Source: an uncultured Lachnospiraceae bacterium (lineage in GTDB: Bacteria; Bacillota; Clostridia; Lachnospirales; Lachnospiraceae). From it: 9,094 nucleotides of DNA. Numbering within the stretch: the stretch's first letter is position 1; the number at the start of each line of letters is the position of its first letter. Made by a program: the position numbers and the translations under genes. Below are positions 1 through 7,115 of the stretch, piece by piece. The stretch lies in contig CAPNGW010000085.1 in NCBI GenBank assembly GCA_948665105.1, forward strand, positions 1 to 9,094. Direction: 5' to 3'. The notes under the pieces are model-generated. The model searched no databases. It was not told the origin of the DNA and was given only the letters and a program-made list of their open reading frames with translations.

Positions 1-1
1 C

Positions 2-1069
2 ATAGAATTTTCGGATATCAACTTCAGCGCCCATGAAATACGGCTGACGCGAACCAGAATGTTTGAAAAGGATGTGGAAGTCACCAAGGATTTTATCAGA
101 AATATAAGGGTGGGTGAACATGGCGGAGGCGGTACCCAGGACATTTTTGAAACGATCAGGGACAACGACGGAATCTACACCTTGCATGTGAAAGCCAGGG
201 ACAAGGCGGGAAATGAAGGGGAGAGGACGGTTACATTTTCTTTGAACCGCTTTGGCTCCGTATATGCCTACAGCGATTACCTCCATGCGCTGACAGCGGA
301 GGGGGGCGTGTATGTCTCCAAGGTGGAGCAGGATTTTATAATCACGGAATACAATGCCGACCGGCTGGAGGAAGAGTCCCTTAAAATTGCCATTACCCGG
401 GACGGGAAGCCTCTTTCGGAGGTATCCTGCCAGATTTCTCCGGTGGCAGAGGGACAGATTTCCCCGGGCGACAGTGGCTGGTATCAGTACAAATACATCA
501 TAGCCAAAGAAAATTTTGTCGGGGACGGGATTTACAAGCTGTCCGTCTCCTCCAGGGATGAGGCGGGAAACACTCCGGAAAACGGAAGCAGTGGTGAAGC
601 TCCCATTGTATTCTGGGTGGACAGTACGGCGCCGGAGCTCACCGGTGTCACCGGATTGGGGCAGACAATCGCCAATGCCAGCCATGTCACGGTATATTAT
701 ACGGTGTTTGATGCCATGGGCTTACAGTCCGTCCAGGTGTACGTTGACGGGAAAGAGTATGGGGAGGCGGTAACGGATTTTTCCCGGGATGCCAACCATT
801 ATGCAGGGAGCTTTGTGCTTCAGGAGTCCGACGTTTCCCAAAGGGTCCGGATTGTGGCGGCGGACCGGGCCGGAAATGTCACGGACACCGACGAGAAGGC
901 ATTTAAAAGTGCGTATCCCTTCCACAGGAATATTACGGTGTCCACCAATTTCCTGGTGCGCTGGTATGCAAATCGTCCCGTATTCTGGTGCTCCGTAGGC
1001 GCGGTGGTGGCAGCAGTCGCGGGAATCAGTGGAGTCTGTGCAAGAAGGAGAAAGAAGAGGGGCGCATAG
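2..1069 (+). CDS. Membrane-anchored surface protein with Ig-like repeats, 3' part
   Basis: The reading frame is open back to the window edge, so the gene begins upstream and the ATG at 59 is internal; 355 residues are visible. The sequence is built from beta-rich modules ending in a repeated signature, D/N-x-D-G-I-Y-x-L followed by R-D-x-A-G-N, at about 160-213 and 520-571, with a third partial copy (A-D-R-A-G-N) at about 856-873. This pattern is typical of bacterial Ig-like domains of extracellular proteins. The C-terminus has one hydrophobic segment (about 977-1045, rich in V, A and G) followed by the basic tail RRRKKRGA, which fits a single membrane anchor with the modules outside the cell. 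There is no LPXTG motif. The ligand or enzymatic partner is unknown because the N-terminal part is outside the window. It ends 398 bases before the sugar locus, and nothing ties it to that locus except strand. Confidence 0.75.
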   Translation: MEFSDINFSAHEIRLTRTRMFEKDVEVTKDFIRNIRVGEHGGGGTQDIFETIRDNDGIYTLHVKARDKAGNEGERTVTFSLNRFGSVYAYSDYLHALTAEGGVYVSKVEQDFIITEYNADRLEEESLKIAITRDGKPLSEVSCQISPVAEGQISPGDSGWYQYKYIIAKENFVGDGIYKLSVSSRDEAGNTPENGSSGEAPIVFWVDSTAPELTGVTGLGQTIANASHVTVYYTVFDAMGLQSVQVYVDGKEYGEAVTDFSRDANHYAGSFVLQESDVSQRVRIVAADRAGNVTDTDEKAFKSAYPFHRNITVSTNFLVRWYANRPVFWCSVGAVVAAVAGISGVCARRRKKRGA

Positions 1070-1135
1070 AGTGCCACCGGCCGGCCAGGCTGAGCCGGGG
1101 GATTCGTCCAAATAAAAAGGCTGAAAAAAAGGAGG

Positions 1136-1160
1136 GCCAGCAAGACCTGGTCTTGCTGGC
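1136..1160. terminator. Perfect hairpin, possible terminator of the Ig-like protein gene
   Basis: An 11-bp perfect inverted repeat (GCCAGCAAGAC / GTCTTGCTGGC) closes a 3-base loop, 67 bases after the stop codon of the upstream gene. On the + strand it is followed only by AGTTTATG, a poor U-tract. On the - strand the stem is followed by CCTCC and then seven T, so it might act better in the reverse direction. The position favours an end-of-operon structure; real terminator function is inference. Confidence 0.45.
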
Positions 1161-1308
1161 AGTTTATGAAAAAGATTTATATGAAAAAGGGAGTTCTCAT
1201 GTGTATGAATTAATCATAGACCCCAATTATGAACCAGATATGAGGAGAATTTGAAATAATTGTGAAAGTATTTTTAATGTGTGTACATAATAGTTAGAGA
1301 AATGTTAA

Positions 1309-1320
1309 GAACTATAGTTC
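1309..1320. repeat. 12-bp perfect palindrome GAACTATAGTTC
   Basis: The 12 bases are fully self-complementary. They lie about 95 bases upstream of the -10 box of the DUF624 promoter. The palindrome could be a dimeric repressor site or chance; no second copy was noticed at the other two promoters of the locus. Confidence 0.25.
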
Positions 1321-1354
1321 ACGCTATTGGCAAAACTTCGGGATAGGCAGGAAC

Positions 1355-1416
1355 CAAAATATTTGCACCAACTACACAAAATTATCACCCCTTCAAGGAG
1401 AGAGAGTCCATATAAT
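1355..1416 (+). promoter_or_regulatory. Promoter A with tandem operator, upstream of the DUF624 gene
   Basis: A perfect TATAAT (1411-1416) is preceded at exactly 24 bases by ACCCC (1387-1391), itself preceded by an A-rich block (1378-1381). The same arrangement recurs at 2145-2184 and 7045-7084. At a 17-base spacing the -35 position (1388-1393) reads CCCCTT, nothing like TTGACA, so an activator is probably needed. A second copy lies 20 bases upstream (1355-1369 against 1375-1389), with 10 of 15 bases identical including the terminal CACC. Tandem half-sites two helical turns apart abutting the -10 region suit an AraC-type activator. The regulator encoded at 5779-7011 is the likely one (inference). 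Confidence 0.65.
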
Positions 1417-1467
1417 GGAAGCATCTTAAAAACAATTTGACGGCTAAAAGCAAGCCAGGAGGAAATT

Positions 1468-2118
1468 ATGCAAGGCTTATTCAGTGCAGAAGGTAAATTT
1501 TATACCGTATGCAGCAAAATCGTCGACATGGTGTTTCTCACACTTTTATGGCTTGTGGGCTGCATTCCCATTGTAACGATTCTGACTTCAACTGCAAGTA
1601 TGTATCACGTCACAGTCAAATGTATCCGCTATGAGCGGGGGAAGGTATTTGAGGAATTTAAAGATGCCTGCAGGAAGAATTTAAAGCAGGGCGTGGGGCT
1701 CACTCTTTTGTACGGCGGAATCGGCGTGGCAGTGGGATTTTTGGATTATCAGGTATTCTTTCTGTCCCAGAGCAGAACAATGCCCATATTCATACTGGCT
1801 GTGGGAATGGTGATTTTGTCGGTGCTATATCTTATCAATGTAATTTGGCTGATTCCTGTATTTTCCAGATTCTCCAATACTTTTGGGAAGATTGTCCGCC
1901 TGAATTACGTGATTGCTGCCAGATTTCTGCTAAGGGGCATTCCCATAGTCCTGATATTGGCGGCCGCTGTGATTATGGTTCTGGCTTCTTTTCCGCTGGT
2001 GATACTGTCGCCGCCTCTGACCATGCTGATTATCTCCTATCTGACAGAGCCGGGGCTTCACAAATACATGCCCAGGCAGGAGGAGGATAACGGAGACTGG
2101 CGTTATGGCTTCAAATAA
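1468..2118 (+). CDS. DUF624 family membrane protein (YesL-like)
   Basis: The product is a 216-residue integral membrane protein. The N-terminal pattern (short amphipathic start, then V-D-M-V-F-L-T-L-L-W-L, G-C-I-P-I-V-T and a T-S-T-A-S-M-Y stretch) is characteristic of the DUF624/YesL family, which is usually encoded with sugar ABC permeases and YesM/YesN-type two-component systems. Hydrophobic segments lie at about residues 18-40, 76-97, 104-131 and 155-191. The molecular role of the family is not established; involvement in the uptake or sensing of plant or host sugars is inferred from context. The start at 1468 is supported by a perfect AGGAGG (1457-1462) five bases upstream. The gene has its own promoter (A), and the next gene, 98 bases downstream, has promoter B, so it may be transcribed alone or read through. 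The C-terminal tail (about 192-216) is polar and acidic. No damage is visible. Confidence 0.85.
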   Translation: MQGLFSAEGKFYTVCSKIVDMVFLTLLWLVGCIPIVTILTSTASMYHVTVKCIRYERGKVFEEFKDACRKNLKQGVGLTLLYGGIGVAVGFLDYQVFFLSQSRTMPIFILAVGMVILSVLYLINVIWLIPVFSRFSNTFGKIVRLNYVIAARFLLRGIPIVLILAAAVIMVLASFPLVILSPPLTMLIISYLTEPGLHKYMPRQEEDNGDWRYGFK

Positions 2119-2124
2119 AAACAA

Positions 2125-2184
2125 AAAAAAATACTCCCGGTGCTAAAAATATGTACCCCTCAATTTTTCTTCGGATTTTATAAT
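2125..2184 (+). promoter_or_regulatory. Promoter B with tandem operator, upstream of the permease-kinase-regulator operon
   Basis: A perfect TATAAT (2179-2184) lies exactly 24 bases after the start of ACCCC (2155-2159). The element GCTAAAAATATG(T)ACCCCTCAA at 2142-2163 matches the element at 7042-7063 in 21 of 22 positions and is more loosely shared with promoter A. There is no -35 consensus: the -35 slot reads CCCCTC. About 20 bases upstream, a poly-A run followed by CTCCC (2125-2138) forms a weaker second half-site. The A-tract starts immediately after the stop codon of the DUF624 gene. Confidence 0.7.
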
Positions 2185-2216
2185 GGTATCAGGAAGAAGA
2201 TTGGAGGAGATGAGCC

Positions 2217-3101
2217 ATGAAAAGTTTCTACTCGAAACGTGCTAAGTTCATATTTTTATTGCCGGGATTTATTTTGTTTTCAACCTTTGTAATTTACTCA
2301 ATTATCCCTTGCTTTATTATGAGTCTGCAGAACCACAATGGTGCGGCGTCTCTGGGCTGGAGCGGAATTCAGAATTATATTACCACCTTGAAATCCCCGG
2401 CATTTTGGGAGGCTCACAGAAATACATACTGGCTTTTGCTGCTGGAATTGGTGATTGGAATACCAATATCCCTGCTGCTGGCGCTGATGCTGGATCGTGC
2501 CGGGCGTGTGGCAAAGGCAATTTACCGGTTTGCGGCATTGTTTCCAATTGTTTTATCCGTTACGGTTGTGGGTAAATTCTTTGTATTGGGAATCTTTGAC
2601 ACCAATGTAGGACTTCTGAATACCGTTTTGAATGCGGTGGGACTTGAAAATCTGACAAAATCATGGCTCACCAATCCGGATACGGCTATGACATGCATTG
2701 CAGTTGCCTATATCTGGCAGTATCTGGGAATGAACTCACTTTTGTTCTACACGGGAATCCGCACGATACCGGGAGAATTTTATGAGGCGGCTTTGATTGA
2801 CGGGGCCGGCTTCATGAAAGCAAGCTTCCATATTACACTGCCACTTTTGCAGGACGTGTTCAAATATGTACTGATTGGAGCCACCATCGGTACGCTGGGT
2901 ATGTATTCCCAGGTGGCAATCATGACGAAGGGTGGTCCGGGAAGAGCCACCAGGACAGTCATTTACGAGATGTATTACCAGGCATTTGAAACAAGCCGGT
3001 TCGGATATGGATGCGCCATCGCGCTGCTGTTCTTACTGGAATGTGTTTTCTGGGCCTTTATCATCAACAGGTACGTGGCTCGCGAGCCTATCGAGTATTA
3101 A
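2217..3101 (+). CDS. Carbohydrate ABC transporter permease, LplB/UgpA type
   Basis: This is a 294-residue inner-membrane subunit of a CUT1-type sugar importer. It begins with a basic N-terminus and TM1 (about residues 11-33), followed by five further hydrophobic segments, as usual for the MalF-like half of such importers without a large periplasmic loop. The cytoplasmic EAA loop that docks to the ATPase is clear: E-A-A-L-I-D-G-A-G at residues 190-198, with the matching L-P at 208-209. The length is typical. The start at 2217 has GGAGG (2203-2207) nine bases upstream; the ATG at 2210 is out of frame. The second permease starts 13 bases after the stop, so the two are co-transcribed and should form a heterodimer. 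No ATPase gene is present, which is normal for this group, because a shared MsmX/UgpC-type ATPase elsewhere serves several importers (established for Gram-positives, inferred here). Substrate specificity cannot be read from the sequence. Confidence 0.92.
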   Translation: MKSFYSKRAKFIFLLPGFILFSTFVIYSIIPCFIMSLQNHNGAASLGWSGIQNYITTLKSPAFWEAHRNTYWLLLLELVIGIPISLLLALMLDRAGRVAKAIYRFAALFPIVLSVTVVGKFFVLGIFDTNVGLLNTVLNAVGLENLTKSWLTNPDTAMTCIAVAYIWQYLGMNSLLFYTGIRTIPGEFYEAALIDGAGFMKASFHITLPLLQDVFKYVLIGATIGTLGMYSQVAIMTKGGPGRATRTVIYEMYYQAFETSRFGYGCAIALLFLLECVFWAFIINRYVAREPIEY

Positions 3102-3114
3102 GGGAGGGAATGGG

Positions 3115-3954
3115 ATGAACAAAAAAATGGGCAAAAGGTTTGGACAGGGTGTAAGAGATATTATACTGATTCTTGCTGCGCTATCGTTCCTGATTCCGCT
3201 ATACTGGATGATTATGCTGTCGGTAAAAGGCGCTTCCCAGGCATCGGGGGACCCGTGGGGGATTCCGGAGGGACTTCACTTTGAGAATTTTTCGGCGGCC
3301 TGGGAGAGAATTGATATCCCATTGCTCTTAAAGAACAGCTTTATCTATACCACAGGCGCTTTGGTCATCTGCCTTCTGGTCAGTGTGATGGCTGCATATG
3401 CAATAACGAGAATGCGTATGAAGCGGGCGAATACGGTTAGAATGTATTTTACAATGGGAATGCTGATTCCGGTGTCTGTATTGATGATTCCGGTATACCG
3501 TCTGGTTATGACCCTTGGACTCAAAGGCACCTATTTCGCATTGATTTTGCCTTATGCGGCGTTTTCTATGGCCAGTGCAATCTTGATGATATGTGCGTTT
3601 TTCCGCAGTATTCCTGTGGAGATGGAAGAGGCGGCGGCCATAGACGGATGCACGGTATACAGGACCTTTTTCAGCATTATGGCTCCCATGGTGAAGCCGG
3701 CACTGGTGACACAGGGAATGCTGATGTATATTCAGAACTGGAATGAATATGCGCTGGCCAGTATCCTTGCGATGGGGAAAGAGATGCGGACAATTCCCCT
3801 GGCGCTGGATTTGTTTTTCGGTCAGTTCGACCTCACAAACTGGGGAGAAGTGGGAGCTGCCGTTACAATAACATCTCTGCCGGCAATTATTGTTTTTATT
3901 TTTTGTAACAGGCAGATTGAAGAGGCAATGGTTGGCTCCTCCGGCTTGAAGTAA
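3115..3954 (+). CDS. Carbohydrate ABC transporter permease, YtcP/UgpE type
   Basis: This 279-residue partner permease (MalG-like) has six hydrophobic segments, the first at about residues 15-37 and the last near 245-265. The EAA loop reads E-A-A-A-I-D-G-C from residue 172, with the conserved P at 191. The motif Q-N-W-N-E-Y, common in this family, lies further along. The frame is open upstream to 2932, but translation should start at 3115. That ATG has GGGAGGG (3102-3108) six bases before it and gives a family-like N-terminus, and any earlier start would overlap the first permease deeply. The ATG at 3110 is out of frame and meets a stop at once. The protein ends in S-S-G-L-K, as usual for the family. 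It should pair with the product of 2217-3101. A hairpin overlaps its stop codon, just before the kinase gene. Confidence 0.92.
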   Translation: MNKKMGKRFGQGVRDIILILAALSFLIPLYWMIMLSVKGASQASGDPWGIPEGLHFENFSAAWERIDIPLLLKNSFIYTTGALVICLLVSVMAAYAITRMRMKRANTVRMYFTMGMLIPVSVLMIPVYRLVMTLGLKGTYFALILPYAAFSMASAILMICAFFRSIPVEMEEAAAIDGCTVYRTFFSIMAPMVKPALVTQGMLMYIQNWNEYALASILAMGKEMRTIPLALDLFFGQFDLTNWGEVGAAVTITSLPAIIVFIFCNRQIEEAMVGSSGLK

Positions 3955-3964
3955 GCCGGAGAGC
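3935..3964 (+). promoter_or_regulatory. Intercistronic hairpin across the permease stop codon
   Basis: Bases 3939-3947 (CTCCGGCTT) pair perfectly with 3953-3961 (AAGCCGGAG) around a 5-base loop. With one bulged C the stem can extend by GCTC/GAGC to 3935-3964. The loop and the first downstream bases include the TAA of the permease. No U-tract follows, so it is probably not a complete terminator. It could lower expression of the kinase and regulator relative to the permeases, or protect the upstream mRNA end from exonucleases (inference). Confidence 0.5.
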
Positions 3965-3980
3965 AGAACAGGAAAAGAAA

Positions 3981-5786
3981 ATGAAACTGAGAAATTTGAT
4001 TCTGCTCACCACGATTCTGATTACCACATCCACAGTACTGGTTCTGGGCTATGCCTTTGGCAGCCAGTTTGAGAAAATGCTGACGGAGCGGATGGTGGAT
4101 GATTACCAGGATACAGTAAATGCGATGCAGAATAACGTGGAAACCCTGGTTCTTTACGCACAAGATTTTACAAAGTATATGTCGTTGGATGAGAGAGTGC
4201 TGGATGCCATCCAAGAGTATCAGAGTATGTCAGAAGAGAGTAAGATTCTGAATCGGGTGAAAATGAAACAAAAATGGGATAAGATCAGCAATAAGCTGAT
4301 TTTTTCCACTTCTATGATCTACAGTCTTGAGATATACAATGGAGATATTCTGGAGTACAGCTATTATGATGACCCTTCAGTGGATGAGACGAAGACTATC
4401 CCGGATGATGTTCTAAGAGCAGCGCTTTCCCAGAGTCCGCCGATATGGACGGGACTGCTGACATTGAAGCAGTATCGGTCTTATGCCAAGAGCACGGACT
4501 ATGGATTTGCGGTGGTGAAATCTGTAAGAGACGAAGCTGAACAGAGAATTGGTGCGATTGCAATCTATATAAGGGAATCCAGCTTTTCTGACATATTAGA
4601 ATCGGCAAATCAGGTTTCCAACAGCAGGTTCTATCTGGTGGACAGTGATAACCAGATTCTGTCTGCTGTTGACAATGCGGAGCTGGGGCATGATATCAGG
4701 GAGACGCTGAAGCTTTCTTCCAAGGATTTTGAAAGATGTATCCAGGATGGAATCCTCTTAAAGGAGCAAAAGGGCCAGGATTTACTTTATGTAAGCCGGG
4801 ACATTGAAATGACAGGGGTCAGACTGGTCTGTGAGACTACTCTGGAGGAACTGGGCAGACAGCAGAGAGAAGCCAGGGGATTTATGGGAGCACTGACGTT
4901 TTTATCAGTGGCCCTTGCGGTGGTAAGCTCATGGCTGGTGTCCAGAAGCATTACAAAGCCATTGGGAAAGCTGATGGATGTTATGGGACAGATTAAGGAT
5001 GATGAGAATAGCATTCATTTGCGGTTTTTGGAGGGAAATGCCGGGGAGATTGGTATTCTGGGCAGCCGCTTTAACGAATTGATGGATGAGCTGGACGCCT
5101 CCATGAACCGCATCTATGAGGAGCAAAGACAGCGGCGTCACAATGAGGTACGTCTGCTGCAGGCCCAGATTGTGCCCCACTTCCTGTATAATACCATGGG
5201 AATCATTTCCTCCTTTATCAAACTGGGAATGTCGGACAAGGCGCTGGAAACCATTCAGAATCTGGTCAGCTTCTACCGCCTTTCTCTTTCCTCCGGGAAG
5301 GATATTATCACCCTCCGGGAAGAGGTAGAGCTGACCCGCAATTATATGGAATTGCAGCAGCTGCGCTATATTGAATATATGGAGTACGTCATTGAGTGCG
5401 ATGAGCCGGCGGAGGATGCGTGGGTGCCGAAGCTGACGATACAGCCTTTGGTGGAAAATGTGCTGCACCATGGACTGAAGCCCGGAAGCGGAAAGTGTCA
5501 GATTCGGGTAAGTGTCACACTGGAGCAGGAGGAGGGAGCCATCCGAATCGTTGTCCATGACAATGGCGCAGGAATCAAAGAGGAGAGGCTAAGGCAGCTA
5601 CGCCAGAGCCTGGAATCCGGAGAAAGTGTCACAAAATCCTTTGGCATTATCAACATTAACCAGAGGATGAAGCTGATATATGGTCACAGCTATCATATGG
5701 AGATTGAAAGCACAGAAGGGCAGTATACGCAATTTACGTTGTGTTTGCCCCTTGAATACAAATATGGGGATGAGAAAGATGTATAG
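3981..5786 (+). CDS. YesM-type sensor histidine kinase
   Basis: This 601-residue membrane kinase would pair with the adjacent regulator. TM1 lies at about residues 5-26 and a large extracellular sensor of roughly 270 residues follows, with the layout of the Cache-type sensors usual in YesM proteins. TM2 is at about 301-321 and is followed by a HAMP linker to about 380. The catalytic part is of the His_kinase (LytS/YesM) class: the phospho-accepting H400 lies in Q-I-V-P-H-F-L-Y-N-T, the N-box has N493 in E-N-V-L-H-H-G, and the G1 box is D527-N-G-A-G. The usual N-P-H-F-L-Y-N motif reads V-P-H-F here; the Asn before the Pro is replaced by Val, a small deviation. The ATP-binding end G-I-I-N-I-N-Q-R is conserved. 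The start at 3981 has only a modest ribosome site (AGGA at 3970-3973), 26 bases after the permease stop. The stop overlaps the start of the regulator gene. The sensed ligand is unknown; a sugar or sugar-bound binding protein is likely. Confidence 0.93.
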   Translation: MKLRNLILLTTILITTSTVLVLGYAFGSQFEKMLTERMVDDYQDTVNAMQNNVETLVLYAQDFTKYMSLDERVLDAIQEYQSMSEESKILNRVKMKQKWDKISNKLIFSTSMIYSLEIYNGDILEYSYYDDPSVDETKTIPDDVLRAALSQSPPIWTGLLTLKQYRSYAKSTDYGFAVVKSVRDEAEQRIGAIAIYIRESSFSDILESANQVSNSRFYLVDSDNQILSAVDNAELGHDIRETLKLSSKDFERCIQDGILLKEQKGQDLLYVSRDIEMTGVRLVCETTLEELGRQQREARGFMGALTFLSVALAVVSSWLVSRSITKPLGKLMDVMGQIKDDENSIHLRFLEGNAGEIGILGSRFNELMDELDASMNRIYEEQRQRRHNEVRLLQAQIVPHFLYNTMGIISSFIKLGMSDKALETIQNLVSFYRLSLSSGKDIITLREEVELTRNYMELQQLRYIEYMEYVIECDEPAEDAWVPKLTIQPLVENVLHHGLKPGSGKCQIRVSVTLEQEEGAIRIVVHDNGAGIKEERLRQLRQSLESGESVTKSFGIININQRMKLIYGHSYHMEIESTEGQYTQFTLCLPLEYKYGDEKDV

Positions 5787-7011
5787 GGTATTATTGGTGG
5801 ATGATGAATATTTTCCCAGAGAAGCATTGAAAATGTCTATTCCCTGGGAAAAATACGGGTGTACCGTCTGCGGGGAAGCAAAAAATGGCTTTGACGGCAT
5901 AGAGAAGGCGACGAGCTTAAAGCCGGATATTGTGCTGACAGATATTAACATGCCCTTTATGGATGGCCTTACCATGATTACAAATCTGCAAAAGTCGTTT
6001 CCGGAAATGCTGTTTTCCATTGTCACGGGGTACAGTGAGTTCGAGTATGCAAAACGGGGAATTGAGCTGGGAGTGGAGCATTTTATTTTAAAGCCCATTG
6101 ATGACCAGGAACTGATTGGAACCATACAGAATATGGTGGAGGTTCTTGACAGAAGAAATGAAAAAAAGAAGGAATATGAAAGCCTGAAATTCTGGGCGGA
6201 GAAAAATACGGAGGAAAACAGGAAGAGATTTCTGGGTATGCTGCTGGCAGGTGACAATATGGAAGAGGAACAGTTTTTGTTTGAGTGCAGGCAGCTGGAT
6301 GTCCGCCTTGAGAAAGGCGGATATGGGGTATGCTTTCTGAATATTGACTCCAGGACATATGTTCATATGAGCCAGGCGGAGTGGCAGAAGAAGATAGAGG
6401 AAGCCATGGGAAAGATGGAAAAGGAATGGACGTATAGGGTGTGTTATCTGGGGAGGGGCAATCTGTATATTATTTTCGCTAATCTTTCTGAAACGGACTG
6501 GGATATGGTGGCGCTGAGCGCACTTATGCAGAAAATCCAGATTACATTCATGCAAAACTGGGTGTGTACCGTAAAGGTGGGGGTGGGGAATTACGGCCAG
6601 ACCTTTCGAGAGATTGTAAGATCCCGGGCGGAGGCTGAGAATGGGGTTCATGAGCCTGCCGTATCAAAGCTCATTACAGATATGCTTCATTATATTTATG
6701 AGAATTATTCTGACCCGGACCTTTCCCTGAGGAGAATTGCGGAGGAGCTGTTTGTGAACTATTCCTATCTCAGTAACCAGTTCACAAAGGAGATGGGAAT
6801 GTCGGCAAGCCAGTTTATCACACGTTTTCGTGTGACAAAGGCGGCAGACGCACTTCGGGACGGAGGGGAAAATATGATTGAGATTGCATGCTCGGTGGGA
6901 TACACGGACGAAAAATATTTTTACCGCTGTTTTAAAAAGGAATTTGGCGTTACGCCGTATCAGTATATGGATATGCTGCGGACAGCCAGGGAGAAGAAAG
7001 AAGAGCTCTAA
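5779..7011 (+). CDS. YesN-type response regulator with AraC-family DNA-binding domain
   Basis: The product has 410 residues with this start. The receiver domain (about 1-120) has the acidic pair D8-D9, the phospho-acceptor D55 in V-L-T-D-I-N-M-P, the switch residue T83 and K105 in L-K-P. A middle region (about 130-295) of unclear role follows, as in other YesN proteins. The C-terminus (about 300-405) is an AraC-type domain with two helix-turn-helix units: one at about 315-338 (L-R-R-I-A-E-E-L, Y-L-S-N-Q-F) and the other at about 366-390 (I-A-C-S-V-G-Y, Y-F-Y-R-C-F-K), ending F-G-V-T-P-Y-Q-Y. Start choice: ATGs at 5764, 5770 and 5779 are in frame. 5779 is preferred because GGGGATGAG lies at a proper distance and the product then begins M-Y-R-V-L-L-V-D-D-E. 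It overlaps the kinase end by 8 bases, so translation is probably coupled. It is the best candidate to bind the repeats at promoters A, B and C, including the one driving its own operon. Confidence 0.93.
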   Translation: MYRVLLVDDEYFPREALKMSIPWEKYGCTVCGEAKNGFDGIEKATSLKPDIVLTDINMPFMDGLTMITNLQKSFPEMLFSIVTGYSEFEYAKRGIELGVEHFILKPIDDQELIGTIQNMVEVLDRRNEKKKEYESLKFWAEKNTEENRKRFLGMLLAGDNMEEEQFLFECRQLDVRLEKGGYGVCFLNIDSRTYVHMSQAEWQKKIEEAMGKMEKEWTYRVCYLGRGNLYIIFANLSETDWDMVALSALMQKIQITFMQNWVCTVKVGVGNYGQTFREIVRSRAEAENGVHEPAVSKLITDMLHYIYENYSDPDLSLRRIAEELFVNYSYLSNQFTKEMGMSASQFITRFRVTKAADALRDGGENMIEIACSVGYTDEKYFYRCFKKEFGVTPYQYMDMLRTAREKKEEL

Positions 7012-7022
7012 GCAATCAATGC

Positions 7023-7084
7023 CAAAAAAAGTGAACCATCAGCTAAAAATATGCACCCCTCAAAGGGAAAACGGAAGCTATAAT
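7023..7084 (+). promoter_or_regulatory. Promoter C with tandem operator, upstream of the solute-binding protein gene
   Basis: TATAAT (7079-7084) begins exactly 24 bases after ACCCC (7055-7059). The element at 7042-7063 is almost identical to that of promoter B (2142-2163), differing at one base. An upstream half-site at 7023-7037 (C, A-run, TG, ACC) aligns with 7043-7057 at a 20-base offset, with 11 of 15 bases identical. No -35 consensus is seen; the slot reads CCCCTC. It gives the binding protein its own promoter, in line with the need for more binding protein than permease. Confidence 0.7.
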
Positions 7085-7115
7085 AGGTGTATCAAATATC
7101 CAGGAGGAAATGAAC

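Larger units (their letters stand above)
1070..1350. other. Intergenic region without a convincing gene
   Basis: This is the first part of the 398-base gap between the Ig-like protein and the DUF624 gene. It holds a perfect hairpin (1136-1160), a 12-bp palindrome (1309-1320) and a possible but weak sigma-A promoter (TTGAAA at 1251-1256, 16 bases, TTTAAT at 1273-1278). A short frame starting at 1166 encodes only 14 residues and has no good ribosome binding site. A longer frame covering 988-1254 overlaps the upstream gene in another phase and looks like chance. From about 1350 on, the gap is occupied by the tandem-repeat promoter of the DUF624 gene. Confidence 0.5.

Noticed and set aside
1165..1188. 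Short direct repeat of TATGAAAAAG
   Set aside because: Two 10-base A-rich copies are within chance for AT-rich intergenic DNA and show no link to a promoter.
988..1254. Small open frame starting inside the Ig-like gene and running into the gap
   Set aside because: It overlaps a well-supported gene in another phase, lacks a ribosome site and its protein shows no recognisable pattern; the part in the gap runs through the hairpin.
2932..3114. Upstream extension of the second permease gene
   Set aside because: The frame is open, but it lies over the end of the first permease; the start at 3115 has a good ribosome site and a family-like N-terminus.
4929..5558. 209-residue open frame on the minus strand opposite the kinase gene
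   Set aside because: It lies wholly opposite the conserved kinase domain, is rich in H, Q and L as expected from an antisense shadow, and has no ribosome site or family pattern.
6088..6651. Minus-strand open frames opposite the response regulator gene
   Set aside because: They are antisense shadows of a clear coding region with low-complexity composition and no start signals.
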